Below are positions 18,096 to 26,782 of a DNA stretch of 64,000 bases, piece after piece. The stretch's first letter is position 1, and every line of letters begins with the position of its first letter. The position numbers were made by a program, and so were the translations under genes. This DNA comes from Streptomyces cinnabarinus (GTDB taxonomy: Bacteria; Actinomycetota; Actinomycetes; Streptomycetales; Streptomycetaceae): NCBI RefSeq assembly GCF_027270315.1, contig NZ_CP114413.1:4774001-4838000 (forward strand), in the 5' to 3' direction. The notes under the pieces are model-generated. The model had not been told where the DNA came from and searched no databases. It worked only from the letters and a program-made list of their open reading frames with translations.

Positions 18096-19790
18096 GTATC
18101 TGCTCGGCGTCGGCCAGATCGTCCCAGGCGCGCAGCAGTTCTGCCGCGTCCGGCAGATCGACCGAGGTCTCCCTCAACTCGTCCAGGTACCAGGACAGTT
18201 CGTCGGACGAGGTCTCGTGCGAGCGGACGCAGGCGAGGTCCCGGAGCGAGACGCCTTCCTCCAGGCGGATGTGCTCCTGGTGCAGCCACCGTACGAGGTT
18301 TCCCGTGTCGGGTGAGGGGACCACGTCACGTCCGGAGGAGCGCTCGGTGTAGCGCCGACGGTGGGCCACTCCGAGGCGCTCCGCCTCGCGGGCGAGAACG
18401 CGCTCGGCCCCCCACACGGACGTGTCCGACTCCGCAGCCAGTTCGATGGTGGCAGCCCAGGGCAGCGTGGGGTGGCCGTCGGTGTCCACACACTCGACGT
18501 AATGACCGCGGCTGTCCTCGCCCACCTCGATGCGGATCCGGCCGGCCCACTCCGCCGGTTCCCGGCCGAGATCCCGTAGGTACCGGACGCGCATCTCCCG
18601 GTAGCGGCAGGCGTCCATGGCGTTCTGGTACAGCTCCCGCAGGGCGAGTTCGGGCTCGCCCTCGTACAGCTGCTCGCCCATGAGGAGACGGCGGATCTCC
18701 GTCTGCGCCAGCGAGAACCTGGCGAGCGGAACGTCGTACGCGTCCATGCCATGCTCGCGGTCGGGCCGGAGACGGTGGTCGGACAGCCGCGCGGGGAGTC
18801 CGCGCAGCAGCGCGGCCTCATCGTGCGGGAGGCGGCGGACCGACTCCCGCAGCAGGTGCCCGAGGTCGTCGGCGTCCTCGACGACCGAGGCGAGCGCCGC
18901 GTGGATCGCCGGATGAGGGCAGAGCGCGTCCAGATGCAGATACTGAGTGCTCCCGTCCTGGTCGAGGTACCAGAAGGCGTCCCGGAGGACGGTGACCACT
19001 TCGCTCGGCATTACCGGATCGGAGACGGCGAGATGCTCGGCGAGGACTTCCGGGAGACAACGCGCGTCGAAGGCGAGCAGCCCCGCGCGCCGCAGCAGCG
19101 CTGCGAGGGGGCGTGCCCGTAAGTGCCACGGTGTTCTGCGGATGACGTGTTGGTCCGGCGGCAGCCGCTGGTCCTCCGCGGGGGCTCCGACGGCGAGGCC
19201 CGCGGCGACCGTGCGCAGCGCCGTGGAGAGTGCTTCCGCCCGGCCGCCGAGCGGCTGGCCCGTCATCGACGGCGCCACGTCGAGGAGGCGGGCCACGAAG
19301 CCGTCGGCCAGCACCGCGGGCACGGCTTCCTCATCGGTCGAGAACCGTTCCTCGATCCAGCGGTGGACCAGCCACAGCGTGACGGCGTGGCGGTCGTCCG
19401 CGGGGTCCGCCAGCCACAGGTACCAGTCCGCGAGCTTCTCGGTGACCTGGGGGTAGTGCTCGGTGATCTGTTCGTAGTGCCGTCGCCGGTCGTCGGCCTC
19501 GGCACAGCGCCGCACGACGTGCGGACGGAACTCGGCGGCCTGGCTCAACCGCTCGGCCCAGGCCGTCTCGTGCAGCAGGACACCGGCGATCAGCGAGGTG
19601 ACCTCCAAGGCGGACAGCTCAGCGTCGTTGGGCAGGAGTTGTGGGAGGCGGTCGGTCAGCAGCCGTACTGCGTAGTCCTCGTCGGCCCATGGATCGGGCA
19701 GCCGTTCCTGAGCACGGTGGACGTGGCGGGCAGCCTGCGCGGCCAGTTCCGACAGGCAGACCTGAAAGTGGGCGAGGCTCTGGTCTGCTC
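18088..19790 (-). pseudogene. HSP90-like (GHKL) domain segment of a caspase-associated conflict protein
   Basis: About 560 codons in one frame encode an N-terminal helical domain (possibly HD-like: EVTSLIAGVLLHETAWAERL) and then a GHKL/HSP90-type segment with the N box ELYQNAMDACR. The later glycine motif is weak (VDTDGHPTLPWA), as in the inactive-HSP90 proteins known from caspase conflict systems. Sensible coding starts near 19788, inside the end of the caspase frame, and no ATG or GTG is available there; the only in-frame candidate, TTG 19608, would cut off about 60 good codons. It reads best as the middle of a caspase-HSP90 fusion. Confidence 0.65.
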
Positions 19791-20543
19791 CGCCAGATCG
19801 TTGCCATAGCGGATCAGGACCTTCTGCGGGTCGGCCTGAGCCCGTAGGGCGAGGGCCTGGGTATCGCGTCTGGTCTTCTCGTACACCTGCGCCACGGTCG
19901 TGGCCTCGGTCAGCGGGTCGAAGGCCCGGGCGAGCGCCGACGTGAAGAAGCTGCCTGCCTCTGCGAAGCCGCTGTGTTCACCTGGGCCGCGGCTTGTCAT
20001 CATGGCGAAACCGCTGTGTGGGGGACCTTTGACGACATTGCTGCCGAAGGCGGCTCCTTGGTCGGCCCCGGTCCAGCGGCAGGCGTCTATCAACCACAGC
20101 ACGGTGCCGGCCGAGCAGTTGGCCAGATAACGGCTGATGTCGGCCTCCAGGAGCGACTCGCGCACGTGGGGCTGCTCCCACCCGGCCGCGCCGTCGGTGC
20201 GGTCGGCATGGGCGCAGGCGTCGGAGGGCACCAAGTACTCGGAGGTGCCGATCCGGATGCCGTGCCCGGTGTAGTAGAGGAGCAGTGTGCTGTGAGGGGG
20301 TGCGCTCGCGAAGAGGGCGGAGATACGTTCGGTGATCGCGTTGCGGGTGGGATCCAGGAGGATCTCTACCCCGTAGCCACTGCCCTCCAGGGAAGCGCCC
20401 AGCACGTGCAGATCCGCGTCGACCGCCGCGGCCAGAGAGGGAAGAAGGTGCTCCGCTCCCGGATTCTCACGCACCCCGATGAGCAGGGCTATGCGTCTGT
20501 TCTCTTCCAACTCGGCCCTCGTTCCCCTTTCCGAGTCGCCCAT
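19656..20543 (-). CDS. Caspase-family (peptidase C14) protein, N-terminal part of a conflict gene
   Basis: The first 255 or so residues are a complete caspase fold: RIALLIGV strand, catalytic His at about 94 (LLLYYTGHG) and catalytic Cys at about 155 (VLWLIDACR). ATG 20543 follows GAGGGTG. After about residue 254 the frame turns into Arg/Pro/Thr-rich nonsense, while good sequence (DQSLAHFQVCLSELAAQAARHV) continues one frame back from about 19786. The natural product was probably a caspase-HSP90 fusion of about 1,000 residues. Caspases of this group are thought to cleave cell proteins as the killing step of a defence or cell-death response. Confidence 0.8.
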   Translation of the reverse strand: MGDSERGTRAELEENRRIALLIGVRENPGAEHLLPSLAAAVDADLHVLGASLEGSGYGVEILLDPTRNAITERISALFASAPPHSTLLLYYTGHGIRIGTSEYLVPSDACAHADRTDGAAGWEQPHVRESLLEADISRYLANCSAGTVLWLIDACRWTGADQGAAFGSNVVKGPPHSGFAMMTSRGPGEHSGFAEAGSFFTSALARAFDPLTEATTVAQVYEKTRRDTQALALRAQADPQKVLIRYGNDLAEQTRASPTFRSACRNWPRRLPATSTVLRNGCPIHGPTRTTQYGC

Positions 20544-20689
20544 ATTTTCACCCTCACCGGGCCACGGGGGGCGGATCGGTCGGGTGGCCGGCGGACGAGC
20601 GGCAGCGCGAGGTAGTCGTCGGCCTTGACGACTGGGCCCATGGAGAGCGTGCGAAGCACCCTGAGGATGGTCCCGAGGGACCCGCGCAC

Positions 20690-20794
20690 CCCGACGGGGA
20701 GGTCACCGGCAGCCAATGGTGCGGTTGTGGCGCGCATCCCGGCCGCCGGTCTGGAACAACAAAACCCCCGGGTCGACGACCTGGGGGTTCGAAG
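20690..20794 (+). pseudogene. Remnant of an integrase 3' end from an earlier element
   Basis: Codons around 20708-20760 read RSPAANGAVVARIPAAGL, closely matching the tail of the resident integrase (RSPRANGAVMVRAPCTGL). Similarity at DNA level runs from 20715 through the att core to 20841. The rest of the old gene is absent. This indicates that another element using the same tRNA-Gly once sat to the left. Confidence 0.6.
20766..20788. terminator. GC-rich hairpin beside the left att core
   Basis: CCCCCGGGTCGACGACCTGGGGG forms an imperfect stem. Read on the minus strand it is followed by TTTTGTTG, so it resembles the terminator of the original tRNA-Gly. A matching hairpin lies at 31119-31143 beside the intact tRNA. 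Confidence 0.5.
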
Positions 20795-20841
20795 TGGAGC
20801 GGGTGACGAGAATCGAACTCGCGCTCTCAGCTTGGGAAGCT
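20795..20841. repeat. Left attachment site (47-bp copy of the tRNA-Gly 3' end)
   Basis: These 47 bp are identical to 31150-31196, the 3' part of the intact tRNA-Gly gene (T-arm, variable region and anticodon loop). The identity stops at 20842 and the rest of the tRNA is missing. This is the duplicated core left by site-specific integration and defines the left boundary of the mobile element. Confidence 0.9.
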
Positions 20842-21277
20842 TGGGTTCTCGGTGGGGGGCTGCTTGGCTGAACTGCGGCGGAGCGGGTGCGGGGCCTGAC
20901 TGACCGGTGGCATGGTCCCCGCCGTTCCCCGTGGTTCCCCGCACGATCTGGCACGTGTCTGGCACGGGATCGGCCGTCCGATCTGTACGTCTGCCTTGAG
21001 CCACGGACTACTCGACAACGACCCCGTGCTGTCGTTCGTGCTGCGTCTGCGCGATCAATCGGAACCGCGAGGCCTTCCGGCGTTGACGGCGCACATTCCC
21101 AGCCTCGCCAGCGAAGCCAACGCACAAGGTACGGACAGCAGTTGAGGTCTGGAGTGTGTCCAAAGGCGGTCGGATTGCGGCAGGATGGCACAGCACTGGC
21201 AAGGTCGAAGTCGGGTTGCCCGCGACCTTCCAGGGAAGGATCTCGAGTACATCTCAGTGAGCCGGAGGGGGCTGCTC
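20842..21277. other. Left-end non-coding region of the element
   Basis: No convincing gene is seen on either strand. It holds the first copy of a 48-bp repeat (20921-20968) whose partner is at 21931-21978. Confidence 0.5.
20921..20968. repeat. 48-bp direct repeat, copy 1
   Basis: Matches 21931-21978 at about 42 of 48 positions, with conserved GCCGTTCCCCGTGG and TGGCACGGG blocks. It lies 80 bp inside the left att core. Possibly an integrase arm site or old element end. Confidence 0.6.
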
Positions 21278-21526
21278 ATGAGCGGTGCATCACGGTCGCG
21301 TCACGACAGGATAGAGCCGGAGCCGCCGCCCGAGCGCGGCTCCGATCGCTTCAGCGACGATCCCCCTGATCCCCTCGCCTCGCTGCTGGCCAAGGTCAAC
21401 AATGGGGAACACATTTCGACTCCGGGAGACAACGCGGACGGCGAAGACCGCGACCCCCGTGACGAGGAATGGCGGGAACATGATCGCCACGGCCCCTATG
21501 CGCAGGGGCGTCGCCGGAGGAACTAA
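21278..21526 (+). CDS. Small acidic hypothetical protein of the element
   Basis: An 82-residue hydrophilic protein rich in Asp, Glu, Arg and Pro, with no membrane segment and no motif I recognise (DPLASLLAKVNNGEHIST). ATG 21278 has GGAGGGGG six bases upstream. A strong terminator follows 13 bp after the stop, so it is a single-gene transcript near the left end of the element. Confidence 0.55.
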   Translation: MSGASRSRHDRIEPEPPPERGSDRFSDDPPDPLASLLAKVNNGEHISTPGDNADGEDRDPRDEEWREHDRHGPYAQGRRRRN

Positions 21527-21538
21527 CACACAGGGCGG

Positions 21539-21570
21539 AGTCCCCGCCTGCGGCAGCGTAGGCGGGGACT
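21539..21570. terminator. Strong hairpin after the 82-residue gene
   Basis: AGTCCCCGCCT (21539-21549) pairs perfectly with AGGCGGGGACT (21560-21570) around a 10-nt loop. The position just after the stop codon supports a transcription terminator. Confidence 0.8.
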
Positions 21571-22130
21571 TGGCATGAGGGCTGCTCACGCGGGCTGGAG
21601 CGGGGCGGCTTGCAAATCGACGAGCAGACGGCGCATGCCGGGCGACAGCTCGCCCCCGTACGGGCACATGTGGCCCGACCGTCTCAAAGCGGTGGGGGGC
21701 CAACTCCACCGGTGCAGCTGGGAGCACCTGGAGGACGAGCACGGCTTCCTGACAGACCAAGCGATCGACCCTGAGACCCGCTGGAGACCATCCCGGCCGA
21801 AGAGTTCCAATGGGTGCGGCCTCGGTGAGCGGGCTGGACAACCACTTTAGGAGCGAGGTGGGGCGACTGCTGCTCTGACCTGCGAACTGTCCACATGGGC
21901 GGATCGAGGGGTAGTTACCCGCCGGCCACTGCCGTTCCCCGTGGCTCCCCGCTGGATCTGGCACGGGCGTGGCACGGGGAACCCGTGAACTTCCTCAGCT
22001 TGCCTTCGGGGATTGGCGCCTGCCACGGTACCCAGCGTGCCGTCTCTGAGTAGGCGGAGAGCGGTCGGCAACTGTCGTCGTCTGTGGTCGTTGGCTGCCC
22101 TCGGACAGCCCAGAGGCGGCCCGGCGAGCA
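21571..22130. other. 560-bp region without a supported gene
   Basis: Short open frames exist on both strands but none shows normal codon bias together with a ribosome site. It contains the second copy of the 48-bp repeat (21931-21978). Confidence 0.45.
21931..21978. repeat. 48-bp direct repeat, copy 2
   Basis: Second copy of the repeat at 20921-20968, six differences, same orientation, 1,010 bp apart. Confidence 0.6.
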
Positions 22131-22655
22131 CTACATGGAGTGGAGGGATCTTCCTGCTTCGAGGATGAGGCGTTGTAGTGCCTCATCTCCTTGCTTGTAC
22201 AGGAGATCCAGTCGATATGGCGCGCCTTCATCGCCATTAATTGCTTGCTCCAAGGTTACGCAGTAATCACGAAAAAGGTGATCCAGTTCATCGGCGCACT
22301 TTTTCACCTGAGGTGCACCCTCAAGGAAGATCACACGCTTGAGGGCCAGAAAATCGAAGCGCGCCTTATGGGCCACGACTATCTGCTTCTTCAGCTCCGC
22401 CGTGCGCTCTTCGCTGGCTGGCAGCTCGATGAGCTCGGAAATGTTGCGCTCCATAGGGGCCAGAGATTGTGCATGCTGAATTAGATCCAAGTATGCCGTC
22501 CGTTGAATCTCTCTGAGTTTTTCCTGACGGTGAGCATCTGCGGAGCACTGTGCTTGCTCGCGAGCGGCACGTGTCGTATACTGTCCAGTCATCCAACTGG
22601 CGACGACCGCAGTTCCGCCTGTTATAGCAGCGACCCAAAGAGTGCTGTCTGCCAT
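22131..22655 (-). CDS. Small membrane-anchored coiled-coil protein, low-GC cargo
   Basis: This 174-residue protein has one N-terminal membrane helix (STLWVAAITGGTAVVASWMTG) followed by a charged helical domain (REQAQCSADAHRQEKLREIQRTAYLDLIQHAQ). Proteins of this plan are common hypotheticals in Streptomyces and its mobile elements. ATG 22655 begins the membrane helix; the longer upstream frame is poor. The gene has clearly lower GC and more A/T-ending codons than its neighbours, a sign of transfer. Function is unknown. Confidence 0.65.
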   Translation of the reverse strand: MADSTLWVAAITGGTAVVASWMTGQYTTRAAREQAQCSADAHRQEKLREIQRTAYLDLIQHAQSLAPMERNISELIELPASEERTAELKKQIVVAHKARFDFLALKRVIFLEGAPQVKKCADELDHLFRDYCVTLEQAINGDEGAPYRLDLLYKQGDEALQRLILEAGRSLHSM

Positions 22656-22996
22656 AGGGTCGATTGTCTCCCAGTCCTCACCATTCTGAAAATCGGGCGA
22701 AGTGTTCACGCTTCCCCGGTGCGGGCTCAGGCGTGCGTGAATGGGCTCTGTATGGCTCAGTCGGAAGTCGACGGATGTAGCTCGGTGGAGTCTCAAGGTC
22801 TGAGTCAAGTGCCGCCGCGGGCGATCAGTAGCCGAAAAAGTGAAGAGCCGGGTCTCTGACCTGCGCCTGCGCATCCGGGTGACGCTCTGACCTGCGGCTG
22901 AGCTGTCGATGGCTGTCGGTGCCGGTCATCGTTGAGTACCCTTCCACGGCCCGAGGGCGGCCCGAAGGAAGGCTCCGACGTTCCCGTCTGGACTGG

Positions 22997-24556
22997 TCAG
23001 CTTGTCGATGGCCGGAGGCCGGGGAAGAGCGTGTGTGCGGTCTCGTGCACGATCTCCATCGCTTCGCGTCCCTTCAGCCGGGCCTCGTCGCCGATCGCTG
23101 GGACGGTGGCGCCCAGCTGCTCGACGAGTGCGAGGTAGCCGTGGAACATGGCGGTGGCCAGCGGGTTGAGGGGCGCCTCAGGGGGGACCATGGCCTGATT
23201 GAACTCGGGGACCGGCTGGGCAGCGACGTCGGGCCAGTCCTGCGGGTCGCGTGGCCGGTCGAGGCTCAGGACGGCGGCCAGGTCGGGGGCGTCGGCGTCC
23301 CGGGACGTGAGAGGGCTGCCGAGGTTCCAGCGTTCGCGGAGTGTGCGGATCACGGACGTGTGGTGGTGGACACCGTTGACGACGGTCTGAGCAGGTACCC
23401 ACGCGGAGATCGCGATTGCGGGCAGGCGGACTCCGAGCCGGTCGAAGGTGAAGCCCATCTGCCCGGGCTGTGCGCCGGGGGCAGGGGGGACGGCGGCCGG
23501 CGGGGGTACGTGGTCGTAGGTGCCGCCGTGCTCGTCGAAGACGACCATCAGCAGCGTGTTGAAGGCGTTCGACCCGTTGGATGAGGTCGACGAACGGACC
23601 GCGTTGTAGATCTTGTCCAGCAGTGCCTCGCCGCCCAGCAGGGACGAGGGGGCGTCGAAGGGGATCCCCTGGAGCAGGGCGGACTCGGGCGGGTGCATGT
23701 CGTTGTGGCCGTGCCACAGGTTGGGCTCGATGAACGAGTAGGTCGGCAGTGTGCCGGCGGCGGCGTCTTCCAGGAACCGGTCCGTGGTGACGAAGTGTGT
23801 GGCGAACCGCTCCCGCAGCCGTGGGCCGTGGATCAGCCCGGTGAACGGGATCGGGCTCGGCGCGTCCACGTAGACCCGCCAGGCCAGGCCCTGGGCCTCC
23901 AGCCGCTCGAAGACCGTCTCCGCCGTGTTCTCCAGCGGGAACGTGGAGTATGGGGCGTTGACGACGAAGCCCGACGAGCTCGCGGCGTGGAAGAACGATC
24001 GGTTGGTGAACGTCTGCGAGGGCACCTCCGCGAACCAGTGATCGAACGTGCCAAATCCGCGCGCCAGCGTCGACGTCACAGGCAGCTGATCCGGGGTGTA
24101 CCCGGCCATGATCTGCGCGTACTCCTGGAACTTCGGCTGACGGCCCATCTCCGCCCAGAACGCACTGATGTAGTCGGCGACGAAGCCGTCCATCGTTGGC
24201 GTACGCCCCGGAGGAGGAGCGTTGAAGGGGGCGGCCATGTGCTCGGCCAGTACTCCCCGATTGCCGTCCGGGTCGATCACACCGAACAACTGGGTGTTGA
24301 CGTGCTGGTACTCCTCGCCCGGATCCGGGTTCGGTGTGTCCATCGTGTCAGCCACCCCGAACGGCATGGCCTGCCGGCCTGAGCGGTCCTCGGCCCAGTC
24401 TGGGATGGGGTTCGACAGCTCCCTCCCGAGGACCCCTTCGAAGCTGGCCACCTCGCCCGGCTCATACAGCTGCCCCAGCAGGTTGTCGAACGACCGGTTC
24501 TCAAACATCAGAGCGACCACGTGATCCAGAGCGTGGCTGCGGTCGGTAGTGGGCAT
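22997..24556 (-). CDS. Phosphoesterase-family protein (phospholipase C/acid phosphatase type)
   Basis: This 519-residue enzyme matches the phosphoesterase superfamily that includes bacterial phospholipase C and AcpA-type acid phosphatases. The N-terminal metal-site motif is DHVVALMFENRSFDNLLG, and later signatures include YSFIEPNLWHGHNDMHPPES and LLMVVFDEHGGTYDHVPPP. ATG 24556 has GGAGG six bases upstream and begins right at the domain. There is therefore no signal peptide, although many relatives are secreted. It is cargo in the mobile element, in the opposite orientation to the transfer genes. Confidence 0.88.
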   Translation of the reverse strand: MPTTDRSHALDHVVALMFENRSFDNLLGQLYEPGEVASFEGVLGRELSNPIPDWAEDRSGRQAMPFGVADTMDTPNPDPGEEYQHVNTQLFGVIDPDGNRGVLAEHMAAPFNAPPPGRTPTMDGFVADYISAFWAEMGRQPKFQEYAQIMAGYTPDQLPVTSTLARGFGTFDHWFAEVPSQTFTNRSFFHAASSSGFVVNAPYSTFPLENTAETVFERLEAQGLAWRVYVDAPSPIPFTGLIHGPRLRERFATHFVTTDRFLEDAAAGTLPTYSFIEPNLWHGHNDMHPPESALLQGIPFDAPSSLLGGEALLDKIYNAVRSSTSSNGSNAFNTLLMVVFDEHGGTYDHVPPPAAVPPAPGAQPGQMGFTFDRLGVRLPAIAISAWVPAQTVVNGVHHHTSVIRTLRERWNLGSPLTSRDADAPDLAAVLSLDRPRDPQDWPDVAAQPVPEFNQAMVPPEAPLNPLATAMFHGYLALVEQLGATVPAIGDEARLKGREAMEIVHETAHTLFPGLRPSTS

Positions 24557-24837
24557 CGTCGACCTCCGATCGGTGCACGTCACTCGCCCCGAGAAGTCAA
24601 TTCCACTGTTGTCAGCCCAGACATAGGTGTCAAAACGTGGGCGATCGCGCGGATCATGCGCAGTTGGTGATGTTGGACGAAGTAGCGCGCTCTCCCAGAG
24701 GTCGGTGGAACGACTTTGGACTGGAGCTGCTTTGGCGCGAGTGATCATGGCCCCGTAAGCTTCCGGCGCGTCGGGCAGTCTGTTGACCGCTCACGGCGTC
24801 CTTGGCGATCTCACCGGTCTGCCGGTCAGAGGCGCTG

Positions 24838-25065
24838 ATGACCGTCGGCGTCGTCTACATCGACGAGGGCGAGTCGTCGCTGGTCCAGGTCACTATTCCC
24901 GAGAGCGGTGTGACGGACGGACTGACCGTCGGTGCTCCGGTCTCGCTGCCGGGGCTCGTTGCCCGTCCGTGGGAGAGCGTGTTCAACGGTCAGCAGCGGC
25001 ACGGCATCGCTTATCGGGCTACGGCCATTGCTCCCGGTGCCTTCCCGCTGGCTCAGGCGGGCTGA
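24838..25065 (+). pseudogene. Truncated SCO3933-family regulatory protein
   Basis: The 75 residues (MTVGVVYIDEGESSLVQVTIPESG... to GLVARPWESVFNGQQRHGIAYRATAIAP) match the C-terminal two-thirds of the SCO3933 family, which sits just before the tra gene in many AICEs. The usual N-terminal stretch is missing. Immediately upstream, 24785-24829 read on the opposite strand gives DRQTGEIAKDAVSGQ, which resembles the missing family segment, so a small local inversion may have broken the gene. Confidence 0.6.
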
Positions 25066-25070
25066 CCGGC

Positions 25071-26445
25071 ATGACCGACCTGGTGACGTTGGCCGAGCTG
25101 GGCGGGGCGCTCGCTGCGTTAGGCGGCGCGGCCTTTGCCCGGCACGCCCACCCGGCGGGCGTACTGGTCCACGGTCGGACTGCCGGTCTCGGTGGTCCGG
25201 CTCGTGGCCTCGTACTCCTCGACGATGGACGCGTGCGGCCTGACTGTCGAGCCGTCCCGCTGGCGGGCGCTGGCCGTCAAGGCGACCACTCGCCGTGACG
25301 TACGGCCCGTCCCGCCCCGCCGGGGCATGATCCGGCCTACCGCGACCGGCCTTCGGATCCGGCTTCGGCTGGCTCCGGGCCAGGAACCGGCGGACGTGGC
25401 GGCCTCGGCCGAGCGGCTCCGGCATGCCTGGGGCGTACACGCCGTGTACGTCCGGGACGTCAAGCCCGGTGTCGTCGAACTCCGGCTCGTTGGCTTCGAT
25501 GTCCTGCGGAAGGTGCGGATGCCACGCCGGACCGACAGCGGACACCTCCGGGTACCCGTGGCTCTGCGGGAGGACGCAACCGCGGTCGTACGCGACTTCC
25601 GCGCCGTCCCGCATGAACTCGTCCTCGGCGCCACCCTGTCCGGCAAGTCCATGTACCTGCGGAACCTGCTCACTGGCCTTGCGGCTCAGCCCGTGGTCCT
25701 GGTCGGCATCGACTGCAAGCGGGGGGTCGAACTGGCGCCGTTCGCGCCTCGCCTGTCCGCGCTGGCGACCGACCCGGACCAGGCGGCCGACCTGCTGCCC
25801 GTCCTCGTGAAGGAGATGGAGGACCGATACGACCTCATCAAGGCTCGGCAGGGCATCGCGCCCGGTACGCCCGATGAGCTGATCACCTCGGACGTCTGGG
25901 GGCTCCCCGAGAGCGAACGACCGGCTCCCGTCGTCCTGTTCATTGATGAAGTGGCCGAACTCTTCCTCGTCGCCACCAGGAAGGAGGAGGAACGGCGGGA
26001 CGAGATGGTCACTCAGCTCATCCGCCTCGCCCAGCTCGGCCGTGCGGCCGGGATCTACCTGGAGGTATGCGGGCAGCGCTTCGGCGCCGAACTGGGCAAG
26101 GGAGCGACCATGCTCCGCGCGCAGCTGACCGGCCGCGTCTGCCACCGCGTCAACGACGAAGCCTCCGCGAAGATGGCGCTCGGCGACATCGCCCCCGAGG
26201 CGGTCCACGCCGCCTGCGCCATCGCCGCCAACTTGCCCGGATTGGCCGTCGTCGGCGACACCTCCGGCGGCTGGTCCCGCATCCGCACTCCCTATCTCTC
26301 CCTCGCCGATGCAGCGGCCATCTGCCGGGAAACGGCTCACCTTGCCCCGGACGTACCGGCTCTCACGCCCTTCCGGCCCTACGTCCCGCCCATGCCTGCG
26401 CAGGACTCCGGGCCGCTGACGGCTCCTCGCCCGGTCACCGAGTAA
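25071..26445 (+). pseudogene. tra: FtsK/SpoIIIE-type DNA transfer protein (Tra), probable 1-nt frameshift
   Basis: The main frame (from TTG 25135) has Walker A GATLSGKS with Lys at about residue 171 and Walker B VVLFIDEVAEL near 270, as in the septal DNA translocators that move double-stranded DNA between mycelia. The expected N-terminus, MTDLVTLAELGGALAALGGAAFARHAHPA, is encoded from ATG 25071 in another frame. Dropping one G of 25157-25159 fuses it to AYWSTVGLPVSVVRL and gives about 457 residues. Either this is a real frameshift, or a shorter protein starts at the TTG. Confidence 0.8.
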
Positions 26446-26515
26446 CCCACTGCCTCGCGGCCGTCCGCCGCCAAGTCCCTACCTCCGCCTTGCCTGAAAC
26501 AGGAGAGGAATCCTC

Positions 26516-26782
26516 GTGACTGCCTCGATGTCCTTCTACGCGGACACCCACACCACCGTTCGCCTCAGCAAGTACGGCACGCGCAATGCCCCGATCCTCG
26601 CCCTGGACGGTGAGGACCACACCCTGACCGTCTCGGCCTTCGACCACGTCCCGATCGCCGATCACCTGACCTTTGCCCGAGAGCTGGCCGCCGCCTGCGC
26701 CGACTACGTCAAGGCGCTGGAAACCTATGCCGCCGCCATGTCCGACGGCGACGGCGACCAGGAGCTGGGCGAGGGGCAGTAA
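26516..26782 (+). CDS. Small hypothetical AICE protein
   Basis: An 88-residue acidic soluble protein (MSFYADTHTTVRLSKYGTRNAPILALDGEDHTLTVSAF) of the kind found between tra and spd genes in Streptomyces elements. GTG 26516 has GGAGAGGAA upstream; ATG 26528 is an alternative. Its stop overlaps the next start by one base (TAATG), so it is in the transfer operon. Role unknown. Confidence 0.65.
   Translation: MTASMSFYADTHTTVRLSKYGTRNAPILALDGEDHTLTVSAFDHVPIADHLTFARELAAACADYVKALETYAAAMSDGDGDQELGEGQ

Noticed and set aside
20703..21191. Minus-strand frame across the left att core
   Set aside because: Crosses the tRNA fragment and hairpin, with irregular composition; not a gene.
21575..21850. 91-codon frame with YGHMWPDRLKAVGG
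   Set aside because: No ribosome site, uneven codon use, no recognisable family; may be decayed sequence but not supportable.
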